Part shown: positions 51,572-61,556 of the stretch, piece after piece
Numbering within the stretch: position 1 is the stretch's first letter
Layout: each line of letters opens with the position of its first letter
Assembly: GCF_019399895.1 (NCBI RefSeq)
Contig: NC_091887.1
Coordinates: 1,116,001 to 1,180,000 of the forward strand
DNA: 64,000 nucleotides
Reading direction: 5' to 3'
DNA from: Cardiocondyla obscurior
Lineage: Eukaryota; Arthropoda; Insecta; Hymenoptera; Formicidae
Notes under the pieces: generated by a model
What the model was told of the DNA's origin: nothing
Databases searched by the model: none
What the model saw: the letters and a program-made list of their open reading frames with translations, nothing else
Position numbers and translations under genes: made by a program

Positions 51572-53906
51572 TTCCTGCTTTTCCCCGTCCTCCTTATTCC
51601 TCATAACTCTACCCTCCTCTCCGCCCCGCTCTCATTCGCGAGGAAGATTGGCGCGAAATATTTCACTACGGCGCGCCATAATTTAATTTCCATTAAATTT
51701 TATGATTGCGGCGAAAGAGGCCACGATCATTCCCTAACGTTATCCCGAAACTTCGGGGGTAAAGTTTCGCGGGGATTGTCGGAATTATAATTAAAACGGG
51801 CAAGGGGTCGGTTACGTTAGTCGGGCGCAATTAGAATCAGCGAAACCTTGTTCCACTCGCATAATTTTTCCAAGGGAAATCCCGCACGTGTATGTATAAA
51901 ATTTTCAAGATCTATTGCTTTCGACGAACGTATTGCCTGGCAGTCGGTTGAATCTATTTTTTCCTTTATTTTCTTTTTTTATATATTTTTTTCTCGTCGA
52001 GAAATTCATAAGTTTTCTCACCTCATCGCAGCTTCTGAGTTTCCGATAACGCCTATTTCCCTACACGCTTCTCCAATTAAAATCGAAAGTTTGGGACACC
52101 GTACGGTACTATTTATTTATGACATTCTTAAAATCGATGTTATTTATTTATATTGCCCAGGCGCAATTTTTCAAGATCCATTAATTATTCAGAAAAATAT
52201 GCAGCGAATCTAGAACACTCTTAATCTCGCATGCAAGAAAGCGGTGCATTTTAAAGAAAGAAGAGGGGCAGATGCGCCACGGTGGCGTTATTATAAATTT
52301 AATCCCCATGAAAATTTAACTCGCCTATCTGGCACGATGTAAGAAAAGATCTCTTGTTAAACCCGGAAGAACTCGAAATGGACGAATGTACGCAACGCGA
52401 AGGAAAGAATATACCGCCGTAAATGTCTAATGAAGTTTCTCCGCTCCTCCCGAGCGGCCTATTTTTACTTTTCTACTCCACTCCAATTAAACATTCAAAC
52501 GTTCGCAAAAATCCTACGACTGATAAAATACGTGAACGATCCACGTGTTATACGCTTTTTTTTTTGTAACTCAAAGTCGAGCTTATCAAAAATTTAATTT
52601 CTTAAATTAACGATTAATAAATAAACCTCACGATAATTTCAAGTATCTTGTAAGTAATTTCGCACGTGGATTCGGGGGACGATACCGAGCCAATCGGAAG
52701 GTGCTTAATAACGGGAAAGTTAATTACTCGAAGATACACGCGACGTAAAGCAGGCGAGGCGCCCGCATTCGCTTCCCTTGTACATCGTTCACAATTTTCC
52801 AGCACAATGCTAGGCATACATGTGACAGGCTTATTAGCAGCCACGTGTATGCCCGCACGTATCTACGCGGATACAGCGGCGGCGAGGTATCGCGTGTATG
52901 TTACCTCAAGCGACCGTGTCGTCGGCGGCGCCGCGCCGATTCCACGAGGCTTTGTTTATCGCACGGCTCGCCGGGCCGAAGATAATGGACCGATCGAACG
53001 GATGGAGGAACATTTAGGTTACGCAACTTGTTCGATTTTTTTCAAGGACGGAGAGCAAGGCGGCGTCTAAGCAGCGCTCTCTGCGCCTTCGGACTTTTCG
53101 CTCTTCTTTTCATCTTATCGGGAAAGTAACTAATTAGAACGCTGACGTTTTTCTTTTTCTTTTCTCTCTTTCTCTCTCTCTCTCGGAGCGGCCATACCCA
53201 AGCAATTTTTTAATTAAATCCTTTATAAAACCATATGAGGTATAAGCAGTTTAAATAAAACAGAAAAGAAAACGGAAGAGAAGCGGTTTTATTTCTCATT
53301 ACGTAAGTTTTAATAATTAAAAAGGAACTTCCGTGTTTTATTTATTACCCTATTCGTCGGTGTTAGGGGAACCGTCTCCGCGATCGAGAGCCCGAAAATT
53401 AAACTTCCACGACAGCGGTGGCCCGTGTGAAATTAAGCAGGAATAAAGTGTTGTTATTTATTGACACGGTAATTTCTTTAACAACGTTCCATATACCGAT
53501 ACCGGGGGAAGAGCCGGTTAATTCTGCACGAGTAATGCCGAAGAAAAGGGTTCGGGCTATATTTAGAATTAGCCGATAGTGGATAAAAATAATTCGTGTA
53601 ACGCGATACGCGTATAAATACGATAACACGTGCGGCAACGGGGCGAGAGTCGGACTGAAAGTGACGTCGACCGTACAGAATCCTCTGTTTCCGTCGGTGA
53701 TCGATGTATCGGGTTTTATCTGATGCTCGTGGGAGGAGTCGTTATTCCGACGAAGGGACGCGTTTTCTTTAGGGTCCCCGCCATATGGCCACGCAAACTT
53801 TAAAGAATAATCTGGGGACGCCGAACGATTTAGGCACGTCTGATAATCGGGCGCGATAAAATCGGACGAGCCACGGGTTTAAATCAACAAGGCAGTTTCT
53901 CTTTTC

Positions 53907-53943
<37 letters not shown>

Positions 53944-56900
53944 TCTAAGCCGAGACATGTACGAATCGCTCGAGTATATCTACCGACGGCTCATTAAAGT
54001 CGCTTCTCCGAGGGGACACCTCCTGGGGTTCGTTTCCGCTCTTATCGTCATCGATAAGCCTCTACGTCGACGGGACGCACGAATGGTTCGATAAGAGAAA
54101 TTACCGGTAATTCGGCATCAAGCGTGCAACGAACACGTGACTCAAGAAGCTTTGCGCGTTTGATGCTTCGGGAAATGTTATCCCAGCATTCCAGTCGAAT
54201 CTCTAACGCTATCTTGTTCAAATTTGCATTGTACCGTTTCCCGTTGCTGATAGCTTTAATCTTCGAATTAGTGGCGTAACGTTCGCTTAGACGGTTATCC
54301 TTAAAACATATCTTCGGTAAAGAAAGGCCCGTATTTATTCGAGATACCGTCCTATCTGTCTGCAGCCTTTATTAATATTTTAATATTAAAATAAATGTAT
54401 AATAATTCGGAAACGCTAATATCACTCGGCACGTTTGGTACCGCCGCATCTCTGAAATTGTGTGAAAATCTCTACGTACAAAGTACCAGGTGAAATTTAG
54501 TCGGGCTTCATAATTAGGATAACAATGTTTGAAGTTGCAGGCGCGCAAATTAACTTTTGTATGTAACGATCTCCCTCGGCGAGGGGTAACGGCTAGCTAT
54601 ATTTAATATTGTTAGTTTAAAAGTTTCGCACTTTGCGGAGGAAAGTTTCGAGCGGGCCGGGAGACGGCCTGAGCCGCGCTGCGCGGCGCGGTCGCGAAAG
54701 ATTTCATTTTTTGCAATAACAGACTTTTATGCGCGCGTTAAGAAGTGTCGCGAGTGAATAAAAATTGCGCCGAGTAATTTCAGATTATTTCGCGCCAGTC
54801 GGGAGGAAAAAAAAAAAGTCTCGGGCGGCGGGGCCGGAGCAAACGGGGTTCAAGAGCGTAAGGAACGGGGATTGAAAGTCCCAGCTACGGAGGACTTTCC
54901 AGATTGGCTCGCCGAGATTATAAAGAAAAGGGAAGACGGGCAGAGAACGCGCGTACGAAATTCTCCGATGCACGCGGCCGCAGCTGCGGAATCAACGTTT
55001 GCACCTGCTCGGTGATGGAAGTACCGGGCGAGGAGGAGGCCCCCGGGGCCGAAACACGATTGCGCAAAAAGACTTGACATTGTGCATTGTCCATTGAATA
55101 TATTTGAAACGTTACCCAGACGCGAGGGCGCAACAAACTCGAAAACTCCGACAATACGATATATTTCATCCGATTGTACTAATAATCTCTTTACCGTTGC
55201 AAGAAATATTTTAATACCGATAGCAATTTGCGTACGAATATAGAAACTACGTTTCATGGCATTTAAAATTGTTGTCGAAGTAAAAACATACTGATCTCTT
55301 TTTCTTTTTTTTCTTTTTTTTTTATATAAAATTATTCGTTTTCTATCAAATATTTTATTGCAGTTAAATTTTATTAGTTGAGTCATACACGCGACGTTAA
55401 TATTTTATTTTTCTCGTAACGTTCCCTTTTTATTCCGAAATGCTCAGATTAAACAGGCAGTTAACTGGAATCGAAACAGATGGTGCATCACGCGCGTCGT
55501 ATCGAATGTAATTCTCTCCGCTGTCAGACTTGGGGAGCTTTTAAAGACGGAACGTTATAGCTTTCGGTGAGTGCGCGCCGTATTCGAAAGATCTTGAATA
55601 AATATTGCTACGCTGCGACAGTAAAGTTTGATATACTGCGATTACGATTGTCGTGTTATTTCCGGGGGCCATCAGATTCTCGTAAAACGCCGGCTCGGCT
55701 TAATAAAATTTCGGAACACAAACGCGAGAGGTGTCTAAAATAATAATAAATATATTATTATTATACCCCGCCTGGTCAACGACCCTTTTCGCTACTACGC
55801 CACTCTAATATTCCGCCTCAGACGGAGAACAGATGTCTGGAAAGCTGTCAAATGCGGTTCTTTAAAGGATCAGCGACCGCAGCCGGCAGGTGCGACGACC
55901 ACCAGCTGCCGGTGTCCTCCGCACAACTACATCCTTAATCCTAAACTAATTTCTTCTAAAATCACAAGACTCGCGTGCCCGTGACACTTTTTACGCCCGT
56001 GGTTTATCGGCGGATTTGCATAGGCGATGGATGTAAAAGTCAAAAGTTACAGCGCTCCCGGTAAATTATTTTAAAGTAACTTTCCCGTTGAATAAATTAG
56101 TGAGGTAGTCCCGGAAAAAAAATTTCTTTTTCCCCTCCCGTCGTCCTACGAATGCACGCGCGTAATTGTTAGCTTAACGACGTGTACGAATTTATAGAAA
56201 GCGTCCGTTGTTTTATCGTGCGTCGCCAGATGCGGAGTGCCGAGCGGAGTCGGCGGGCGGCGGACCTCCGAAATCAACTCTCGCACCTGTGCGTGGCACG
56301 ATCCCGGTGCGGCCGGCAGGTTGCTCACTCCGCTCCGCGGAGTATGCAGGTAAATGCAACGCGCCCGGATGCACAAAGGTTACAAAGTGCCACCTGCCGA
56401 AAGCAACCCGGTGCGAGCCGCTGCAGGCGAGAGCAGCAGGCGGCCGGTGTCTAACTACGTGTTCTTTTTTTATCCTTCCTACTTTCGTCCCTCTTTTTTC
56501 TCCTCCTTCATTATCTCGCGACCACCGGTACGCACGTACGCGAATGCCCTGCGGAGACCGGACCGTCGCTCCTCGCTAGCGAATGACCGCGCAACCGATA
56601 CTTACGCGCAATTTTCAGGCCCACCGCGTGCGGACAAAACGCGCGTCCGCGTCGTCGTTACCGGCGCAGAGTCCCGCGACAGGATTCAGTTGCACGAGGG
56701 ATCGATCCGGGAAACGGTATCGCGCGGGAGATCGCGATATTCATACTACCCGTTGACAAAGACGACGGAGGTCTATAAATCTACGCGTTGAATATTCGTA
56801 CCCCCCCGAGCTCCGAGCTCGACATAAAAAATTAAGCTTCTCGTACGCGGACTTCGGCGCGGAATATTCATCGGGGGGAGGCAGGGAGGAGGGAGGAAAA

Positions 56901-57849
56901 GGAGAAAAACGAACAAAGATTTTTGTTTCGCTACACGTGAATATTCCGCCGATGCACATCAAACGACAGAGTTGCCCTTTTTCGCTCGCGGAAGTCTATC
57001 AGGTCGATCAACAGTAAAGTCGCCGCTGCCACACTTCCTGCTTTACCCCCCTTCCCCCCTCGTCTCCACCCCGGGGTGGAAACGGTGGTCGTTCAACCCT
57101 CTCGCGCCGCTGATGCCCCCGGTGGGTAGGTAAGGACCAATAAAAGTACAATAACTTATGTACCTTCATTTTTACTGCGAGGATCAAAGTGAAACCCCTC
57201 GGTTAAATCGCGGCCAAAGTAAATAACGAGCACTAAATTGGGCGTAAAACTTATCTTACGTGCGTTTATCCGTTAACTCTCGAGGGCGTCGGCCAGCCAG
57301 GCGGAAGTTTAATAACTTGGTTAACAAAGGTATCGGTATTGGCCCCACGTTATCGATCGCCGAGATATCGCGCGTTAAAACTGGAAGTTACAAGTCTACC
57401 GCTCGCACAGGTGCATCATCGCAAATGTTAATGATATCGGTGGGATTTATTAGATAAAAGAGGCTTAATTAATATTCGATACGCCGAGGCGCTTTGACAC
57501 CCCCCTTCAATTTTCCACCCGCCCATAAATGCCTGATTCCAGGCCGATCGTTTAACCCTTTCATCCGCGAGTCGCTCGACTTCCGGGATAGATTGCCGGA
57601 CTATTTTGTACCACGTCTGGTAAGAGATGGCTTGCTGCCAAATTGAAAAAGTTACGTGGAAACTTACGGTCAAAGTGATAGATTAATAGAGAAACGACGT
57701 GAGGAGCAGTGTACGGTAAAAAAGAAAGTAATTCTCGCAGCCTTGTTTTAACCGCGTCGAGACGAGTCTCATAGTCTTTCAAAAAAACGAAAAAAAAAAA
57801 AAAAAAAAAAAAAAATTGGTTGACGCGACAACTTCATTATTATATTTTT
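51572..57849. other. Noncoding stretch with E-box-rich part
   Basis: No gene is recognisable. The 178-codon minus frame at 54,850-55,386 and the 145-codon frame at 56,354-56,791 carry no domain I know. Purine tracts lie at 53,907-53,943 (A24 first) and 57,790-57,815 (A26). The latter is within about 35 bp of the outer edge of the large inverted repeat. The E-box-rich part is listed separately. Confidence 0.55.
55887..56426. promoter_or_regulatory. E-box-rich stretch (candidate enhancer)
   Basis: CAGGTG (55,887), CAGCTG (55,903), CACCTG (56,284), CAGGTA (56,347) and CACCTG (56,391) fall within about 510 bp, several inside similar GCCGGCAGG or GCCACCTGCCGA contexts. CAGGTG-type E-boxes are bound by Snail/Zeb-family repressors and by bHLH activators in insects. 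Their presence in a gene-free region suggests a regulatory element, but clustering by chance in CG-rich DNA cannot be excluded. Confidence 0.3.
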
Positions 57850-57897
57850 TAATTACTACAATTGAGTAATATGCGCTTAATGGCGTGTCGCTGGTTC

Positions 57898-57906
57898 ACT
57901 TACCTT
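57898..57906 (-). other. Outward-facing splice-donor-like site, left tip
   Basis: On the minus strand the sequence reads AAG|GTAAGTGAAC, a full match to the metazoan 5' splice consensus. The same string is present at the right tip facing the other way, although the bases around it differ. Use as a donor is inferred. Confidence 0.4.
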
Positions 57907-57917
57907 ATATATATTCC

Positions 57918-57930
57918 GGTTAGGTTAGGG
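57918..57930 (+). repeat. Double TTAGG motif, left tip
   Basis: GGTTAGGTTAGGG contains just over two copies of the canonical insect telomere unit. A mirror copy occurs at 61,493-61,505. Two units are too few to be a telomere remnant by themselves. Confidence 0.7.
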
Positions 57931-57949
57931 CAGGTTGTAGTCTGTCCGT

Positions 57950-57981
57950 CCTTCCTTCCTTCCTTCCTTCCTTCCTTCCTT
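57950..57981 (+). repeat. CCTT microsatellite, eight units
   Basis: Eight perfect CCTT units. The mirror microsatellite in the right arm has seven AAGG units (61,450-61,477), so the repeat was probably already present before the arms separated. Confidence 0.9.
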
Positions 57982-58233
57982 CTCTGGCAGGCTGTGGATT
58001 ATCTCAGCGTGTTGTAGCACTTCACTTTTCTTCATAATCACTAACACTATTGTTCGTGAGACGGACGACCGAACGACGGTGGATTATCGCGGCGATTTTT
58101 TATGATCGAAATTAAGAATCGCGACGAACGAATATTCATTGTATTAATTTACATTCGCGATATTCGTGGCGATGCGTACTTCCACCGGGTCCGTCCTTGA
58201 ACACGACGCGAGAAGCCGACTGCGACGTAAAGC

Positions 58234-58956
58234 GAGGTCACCTTTTGATTCTCGTCGGCGGAATGAGCGCGACCGAAGGCTCGGTGCCGAGCAGCGAACG
58301 ACACGGGCCGCGACGCGGAATGTCCCCCGTGTTCACTTTATGTTCCTTGAGTTCCTGAACACTCACTTGCGCGAACCTGGTCGAGAGTCTTGGCCGCGAC
58401 GAAGAAGACGGGCGAGTTCATTTTTTGATCCTCGTCGGGCAGAATGGACTCGTCCAAAAACTTGGTACCGAGCAGCGAACGACACGGGCCGCGACGCGAA
58501 ATGTTCCCCGTGCTCACTTTATGTTCCTTGAGTTCCTCAGCACTCACTTGAACGAACCTGGGTGAGAGCCTTGGCCGCGACGAAGAAGACGGGTGAGGTC
58601 ACCTTCTGATTCTCGTCGGGCAGAATGGACTCGTCCGAGAACTTGGTGCCGAGCAGCGAACGACACGGGCCGCGACGCGGAATGTTCCCCGTGCTCACTT
58701 TATGTTCCTTGAGTTTCTCAGCACTCACTTGCGCGAACCTGGGTGAGAGCCTTCGCCGCGACGAAGAAGGCGGGCGAGGTTACCTTTTGATTCTCGTCGG
58801 CGGAACGAACACGACCGAAAACTTGATGCCGAGCAGCGAACAAGACGGGCCGCGACGCGAAATGTCCCCCGTGTTCACTTTATATTCTTTGAGTTCCTCA
58901 ACACTCACTTGCACGAACGTGGGTGAGAGTCTTGGGCCGCGACGAAGAAGGCGGGC
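58234..58956 (-). repeat. Tandem array, four units of 180/181 bp (A-B-B-A)
   Basis: Unit boundaries, judged from the repeated GAGGTCACC-type word, fall at 58,234, 58,414, 58,595 and 58,776. Units 1 and 4 (type A) share CGTCGGCGGAA, whereas units 2 and 3 (type B) share CGTCGGGCAGAATGGACTCG. Type B is one base longer. On the minus strand type B reads as an uninterrupted frame of about 63-69 codons with words such as EELKEHKVSTGNI, DESILPDE and SPVFFVAAK; the one-base difference breaks this frame in type A. The plus strand is also open across units with a 60-codon period. A CAAGTGAGTG donor-like word recurs in most units. Confidence 0.85.
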
Positions 58957-59880
58957 GAGGTCCGAGTCTCTTGCTCTTAAAATGGCGGTTGCCGGAATCC
59001 GCTGAACATCGTCGAAGGAGATGGCGAGCGAAGGCGGCGGTGCTGCCGGACGCGCGACGCAATTCACGCCGGACGCTTCGTGGCGCTGCGCTCGTCGTGT
59101 AACCTTGTCGTTCCGAAGCACTGTTTTAAGGCACGAAATAAAGTACAGAACAACAAATGGAGTAACCGAGAGGCACAGAAAATGATTATTCGTATATAGA
59201 TCAACGACGTAAATACTGTTTCGTTCGCGAGACTGTCCTTCCTGCAGTCGAAAGTACGCGAGATTGCGGACTGATTATCAACACGTCCTCGCGCCCGTGT
59301 GTCCGCAACTAGACTGACCGCTAGAGATTTCGGCCCTTGGATAGAAGGAGGCAACCGCGTAAAAAGAGTGAGAGAGCAATAGGCCCGATCGTCAACTGAA
59401 CGCTGTCCTCGCGCGGAATTCTGAGAATCGCCGAGCTCGCGCAAAATTCTCGGAAGCGCCGAGCTCGCCGAGCTCGGCGCCGAGATAATCCGTTTGTTTA
59501 CGTTTTTTTCGACGCACTTGGCGACGTCGAGGCGTGTTCATCCAAGCGAAAAAATTACAGCGTTATTTTCGCGACCGAGAGATCCACCGTCACTCTTCGA
59601 GTTCTCAGATCGTCGTCATTTAAAGCTCCTTCGTTCGATCCAGCTCCAAAAGATTCTATTGCTCGCACTTAAAACCGATTTTGAGGTGTGATTTAATCGT
59701 AGTATTTAATTAACGTGTCCAAGCACAGACGGTGTTCGCAATTTTACCTTCCCCCGCCCCCCCTTACCTCACCCCGCCGCACCTCATCTTGCCTCATTTA
59801 CGTCTCATCCGCGATTATCAGCGATCGTACGGCCACGGTGCACGGCGGTGATATAAAGGAACTAGAATACCCTAGCGGCG

Positions 59881-59938
59881 CCGACCAATCACAGCGCTCT
59901 ATCGATCGCGCCGACCAATCACAGCGCTCTATCGATCG
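59881..59938 (+). repeat. Tandem 30-bp block with CCAAT
   Basis: A 30-bp unit beginning CCGACCAATCACAGCGCTCT is present twice in a row, identical over at least 28 bases. Each copy has a CCAAT box followed by CACAGCGC and a TCGATCG word. The near-perfect identity suggests a recent duplication. CCAAT pairs are typical of promoters that bind NF-Y, but this role is inferred. Confidence 0.8.
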
Positions 59939-59950
59939 TCTGATCTAGAA

Positions 59951-59992
59951 CGGCGTACGTGGCTCACGGCGTACGTACGTGACTCACGGCGC
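59951..59992 (+). repeat. Short tandem repeat CGGCGTACGT...CTCA
   Basis: A 16-bp unit (59,951-59,966) is followed by a 20-bp version (59,967-59,986) with an extra TACG, then by the start of a third. It lies 12 bp after the CCAAT blocks, so this part of the centre is made of short tandem duplications. Confidence 0.65.
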
Positions 59993-60655
59993 ACTTGCAA
60001 AGATACGTTGATCACGTGCACATGGATCGGTTTCCGAGGCTTCTGCGTATATTCTCACACGATGTATCGTCATATACGTACGTCCCGCCTTGCTCTGAAG
60101 CCTCCTGTACCGTAATATCATGCACAGGACTCCGTCGTCGTCCATACACCTACGTACAACCGGGCAAATAAAGGTGAATTAATTCGTTCATTACTCCGTC
60201 GTAATTAATACGCTGACCTGTAGTCGGGCGACGACACGTAAGCACCGAAGCTCTCTCACTCTTTTACGCGGCTGCCTCTCTCCATCTAAAGGCCAAAACC
60301 TCGTACGATCAATCTAGTTGCGGAGACACGTGCGCGAGGACAATCGTTAATTACTCCGCAATTATCGCGTATTTCCGACCGCAGGAAGGACAATCTCGCG
60401 AACGAATAAGTGCCTGCGTCGTCGATTTAGATACGTACGATCATATTCTGTGCTTCTCGGTTACTCCACTTGTCGTCCTGTGCTCCGTTTCGTGCATGAA
60501 AACAGTGCTCGGAACCTCAAGGTTACGCAGCGCCACGAGGCGTTCGGTGTGAATTGCATCGCGCGTCCGGCAGCATCGACGCCCTCATCGTCATCTCCTT
60601 CGACGATGTTCAGCGGATTCAGGGAACCGCCATTTTAAGAGCAAGAGACCCGGAC

Positions 60656-61196
60656 CTCGCCCGCCTTCTTCGTCGCGGCCAAGACTCTCACCCAGGTTCG
60701 TGCAAGTGAGTGTTGAGGAACTCAAAGAACATAAAGTGAACACGGGGGACATTTCGCGTCGCGGCCCGTCTTGTTCGCTGCTCGGCATCAAGTTTTCGGT
60801 CGTGTTCGTTCCGTCGACGAGAATCAAAAGGTAACCTCGCCCGCCTTCTTCGTCGCGGCCAAGGCTCTCACCCAGGTTCGCGCAAGTGAGTGCTGAGGAA
60901 CTCAAGGAACATAAAGTGAGCACGGGGAACATTCCACGTCGCGGCCCGTCTCGTTCGCTGCTCGGCACCAAGTTCTCGGACGAGTCCATTCTGCCCGACG
61001 AGGATCAAAAAATGAACTCGCCCGTCTTCTTCGTCGCGGCCAAGGCTCTCAACCAGGTTCGCGCAAGTGAGTGTTGAGAAACTCAAGGAACATAAAGTGA
61101 ACACGGGGGACATTTCGCGTCGCGGCCCGTCTCGTTCGCTGCTCGGCACCGAGTCTTCGGTCGCGCTCATTCCGCCGACGAGAATCAAAAGGCGAC
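60656..61196 (+). repeat. Tandem array, three units of 180/181 bp (A-B-A)
   Basis: Unit starts fall at 60,656, 60,836 and 61,017, with the array ending at 61,196. The middle unit is type B and gives an open frame of 63 codons on the plus strand (60,886-61,077). The outer units are type A, in which the same frame ends soon after the KFSVVFVPSTRIKR-like stretch. Compared with the left-arm type B units, most base differences change an amino acid, which argues against selection on this peptide. On the minus strand a 60-codon periodic frame of 132 codons (60,591-60,989) is also open. Confidence 0.85.
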
Positions 61197-61449
61197 CTCG
61201 CTTTACGTCGCAGTCGGCTTCTCGCGTCGTGTTCTAGGACGGACCCGGTGGAAGTAAGTAACGCCGCGAATATTGCAAGTGCAAATTAATACAACGTATG
61301 TCCGTCCGTCGCGATTTTTAATTCGATCGTAAAAAAATCGCCGCGAAAATCCGCCGTCGTTCTCTCGGTCGTTCGTCTCGCGAGTGTTAGTGATTATGAA
61401 GAAAAGTGAAGTGCTACAACACGCCGAGATAATCCAGAGCCTGCCACAG

Positions 61450-61477
61450 AAGGAAGGAAGGAAGGAAGGAAGGAAGG
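61450..61477 (+). repeat. AAGG microsatellite, seven units
   Basis: Seven AAGG units, the mirror of the CCTT run in the left arm. Confidence 0.9.
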
Positions 61478-61492
61478 ACAGACAACAACCTG

Positions 61493-61505
61493 CCCTAACC
61501 TAACC
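61493..61505 (-). repeat. Double TTAGG motif, right tip
   Basis: CCCTAACCTAACC is the reverse complement of the motif at 57,918-57,930. It lies 15 bp after the AAGG run and about 15 bp before the donor-like tip. Confidence 0.7.
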
Positions 61506-61519
61506 GGACCGGACGATAC

Positions 61520-61530
61520 AAGGTAAGTGA
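61520..61530 (+). other. Outward-facing splice-donor-like site, right tip
   Basis: AAG|GTAAGTGA matches the 5' splice consensus fully and mirrors the left tip. If real, transcripts from this arm would be spliced into sequence beyond 61,523. Confidence 0.4.
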
Positions 61531-61556
61531 ACTGGCAACGCGCCGCAGATCACTGA

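Larger units (their letters stand above)
57850..59377 (-). repeat. Left arm of the inverted repeat
   Basis: In outward (minus) orientation the arm begins with a GCTCTCTCACTC-type word at 59,377 and passes a unique stretch to about 58,957. It then crosses four array units (58,956 down to 58,234), a second unique stretch, the CCTT microsatellite, the TTAGG motif and a consensus splice donor near 57,903. Detectable similarity to the other arm fades at about 57,850, next to a poly(A) tract. It is about 0.2 kb longer than the right arm, mostly because of one extra array unit. Confidence 0.85.
59378..60250. other. Centre of the inverted repeat (not shared by the arms)
   Basis: This 873-bp part shows no self-complementarity between its halves. 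It contains a 14-bp palindrome with GAGCTC (59,466-59,479) amid related GCCGAGCTCG words, a C-rich stretch (59,749-59,776), a TATAAAGG word near 59,852, the duplicated CCAAT block, GTACGTACGT words and a CACGTG E-box near 60,015. No transposase, reverse transcriptase or other coding domain is recognisable. It would sit between two divergent transcription units if the arms are promoter-exon copies. Confidence 0.6.
57850..61556. repeat. Compound inverted repeat of about 3.7 kb (foldback-type element or inverted duplication)
   Basis: The left arm (57,850-59,377) read on the minus strand matches the right arm (60,251-61,556) read on the plus strand, in the same order of parts. These are a splice-donor-like tip, double TTAGG motif, CCTT/AAGG microsatellite, unique stretch, tandem array of 180/181-bp units and a second unique stretch. 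An 873-bp centre is not shared. In the inner unique stretch the arms agree at roughly four positions in five with several small gaps, so they are old and not an assembly duplicate. No transposase frame is visible. Candidates are a non-autonomous foldback transposon or a head-to-head duplication of a promoter and first exon. Exact outer ends and target-site duplications could not be fixed. Confidence 0.85.
60251..61556 (+). repeat. Right arm of the inverted repeat
   Basis: In plus orientation this arm has the same parts as the left arm: an inner unique stretch (to about 60,655), three array units, an outer unique stretch, seven AAGG units, CCCTAACCTAACC, and an AAG|GTAAGTGAAC donor-like tip at 61,520-61,530. 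A second donor-like word GAAGTAAGTAA lies near 61,251; its left-arm counterpart reads GTACGC and would not match the consensus. Similarity to the left arm continues weakly past the donor to about 61,556. Confidence 0.85.

Noticed and set aside
56101..56110. let-7-like TGAGGTAGT
   Set aside because: The seed-like word is followed by unrelated sequence; no hairpin, and no miR-100 or miR-125 nearby.
57918..57930. Telomere or telomere-fusion remnant
   Set aside because: Only about two TTAGG units are present, inside a larger repeated structure and mirrored at the other tip.
58166..59005. Open frames of 121-126 codons across the left array as a gene
   Set aside because: Openness repeats with the 60-codon period of the tandem unit and occurs on both strands, so it reflects the repeat and not a protein.
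58234..61196. CRISPR-like array
   Set aside because: The units are 180 bp contiguous repeats without spacers, in eukaryotic-type DNA.
57850..61556. Assembly artefact explaining the inverted repeat
   Set aside because: The arms differ at about one base in five with several gaps and have unequal array copy numbers, unlike a mis-joined identical copy.
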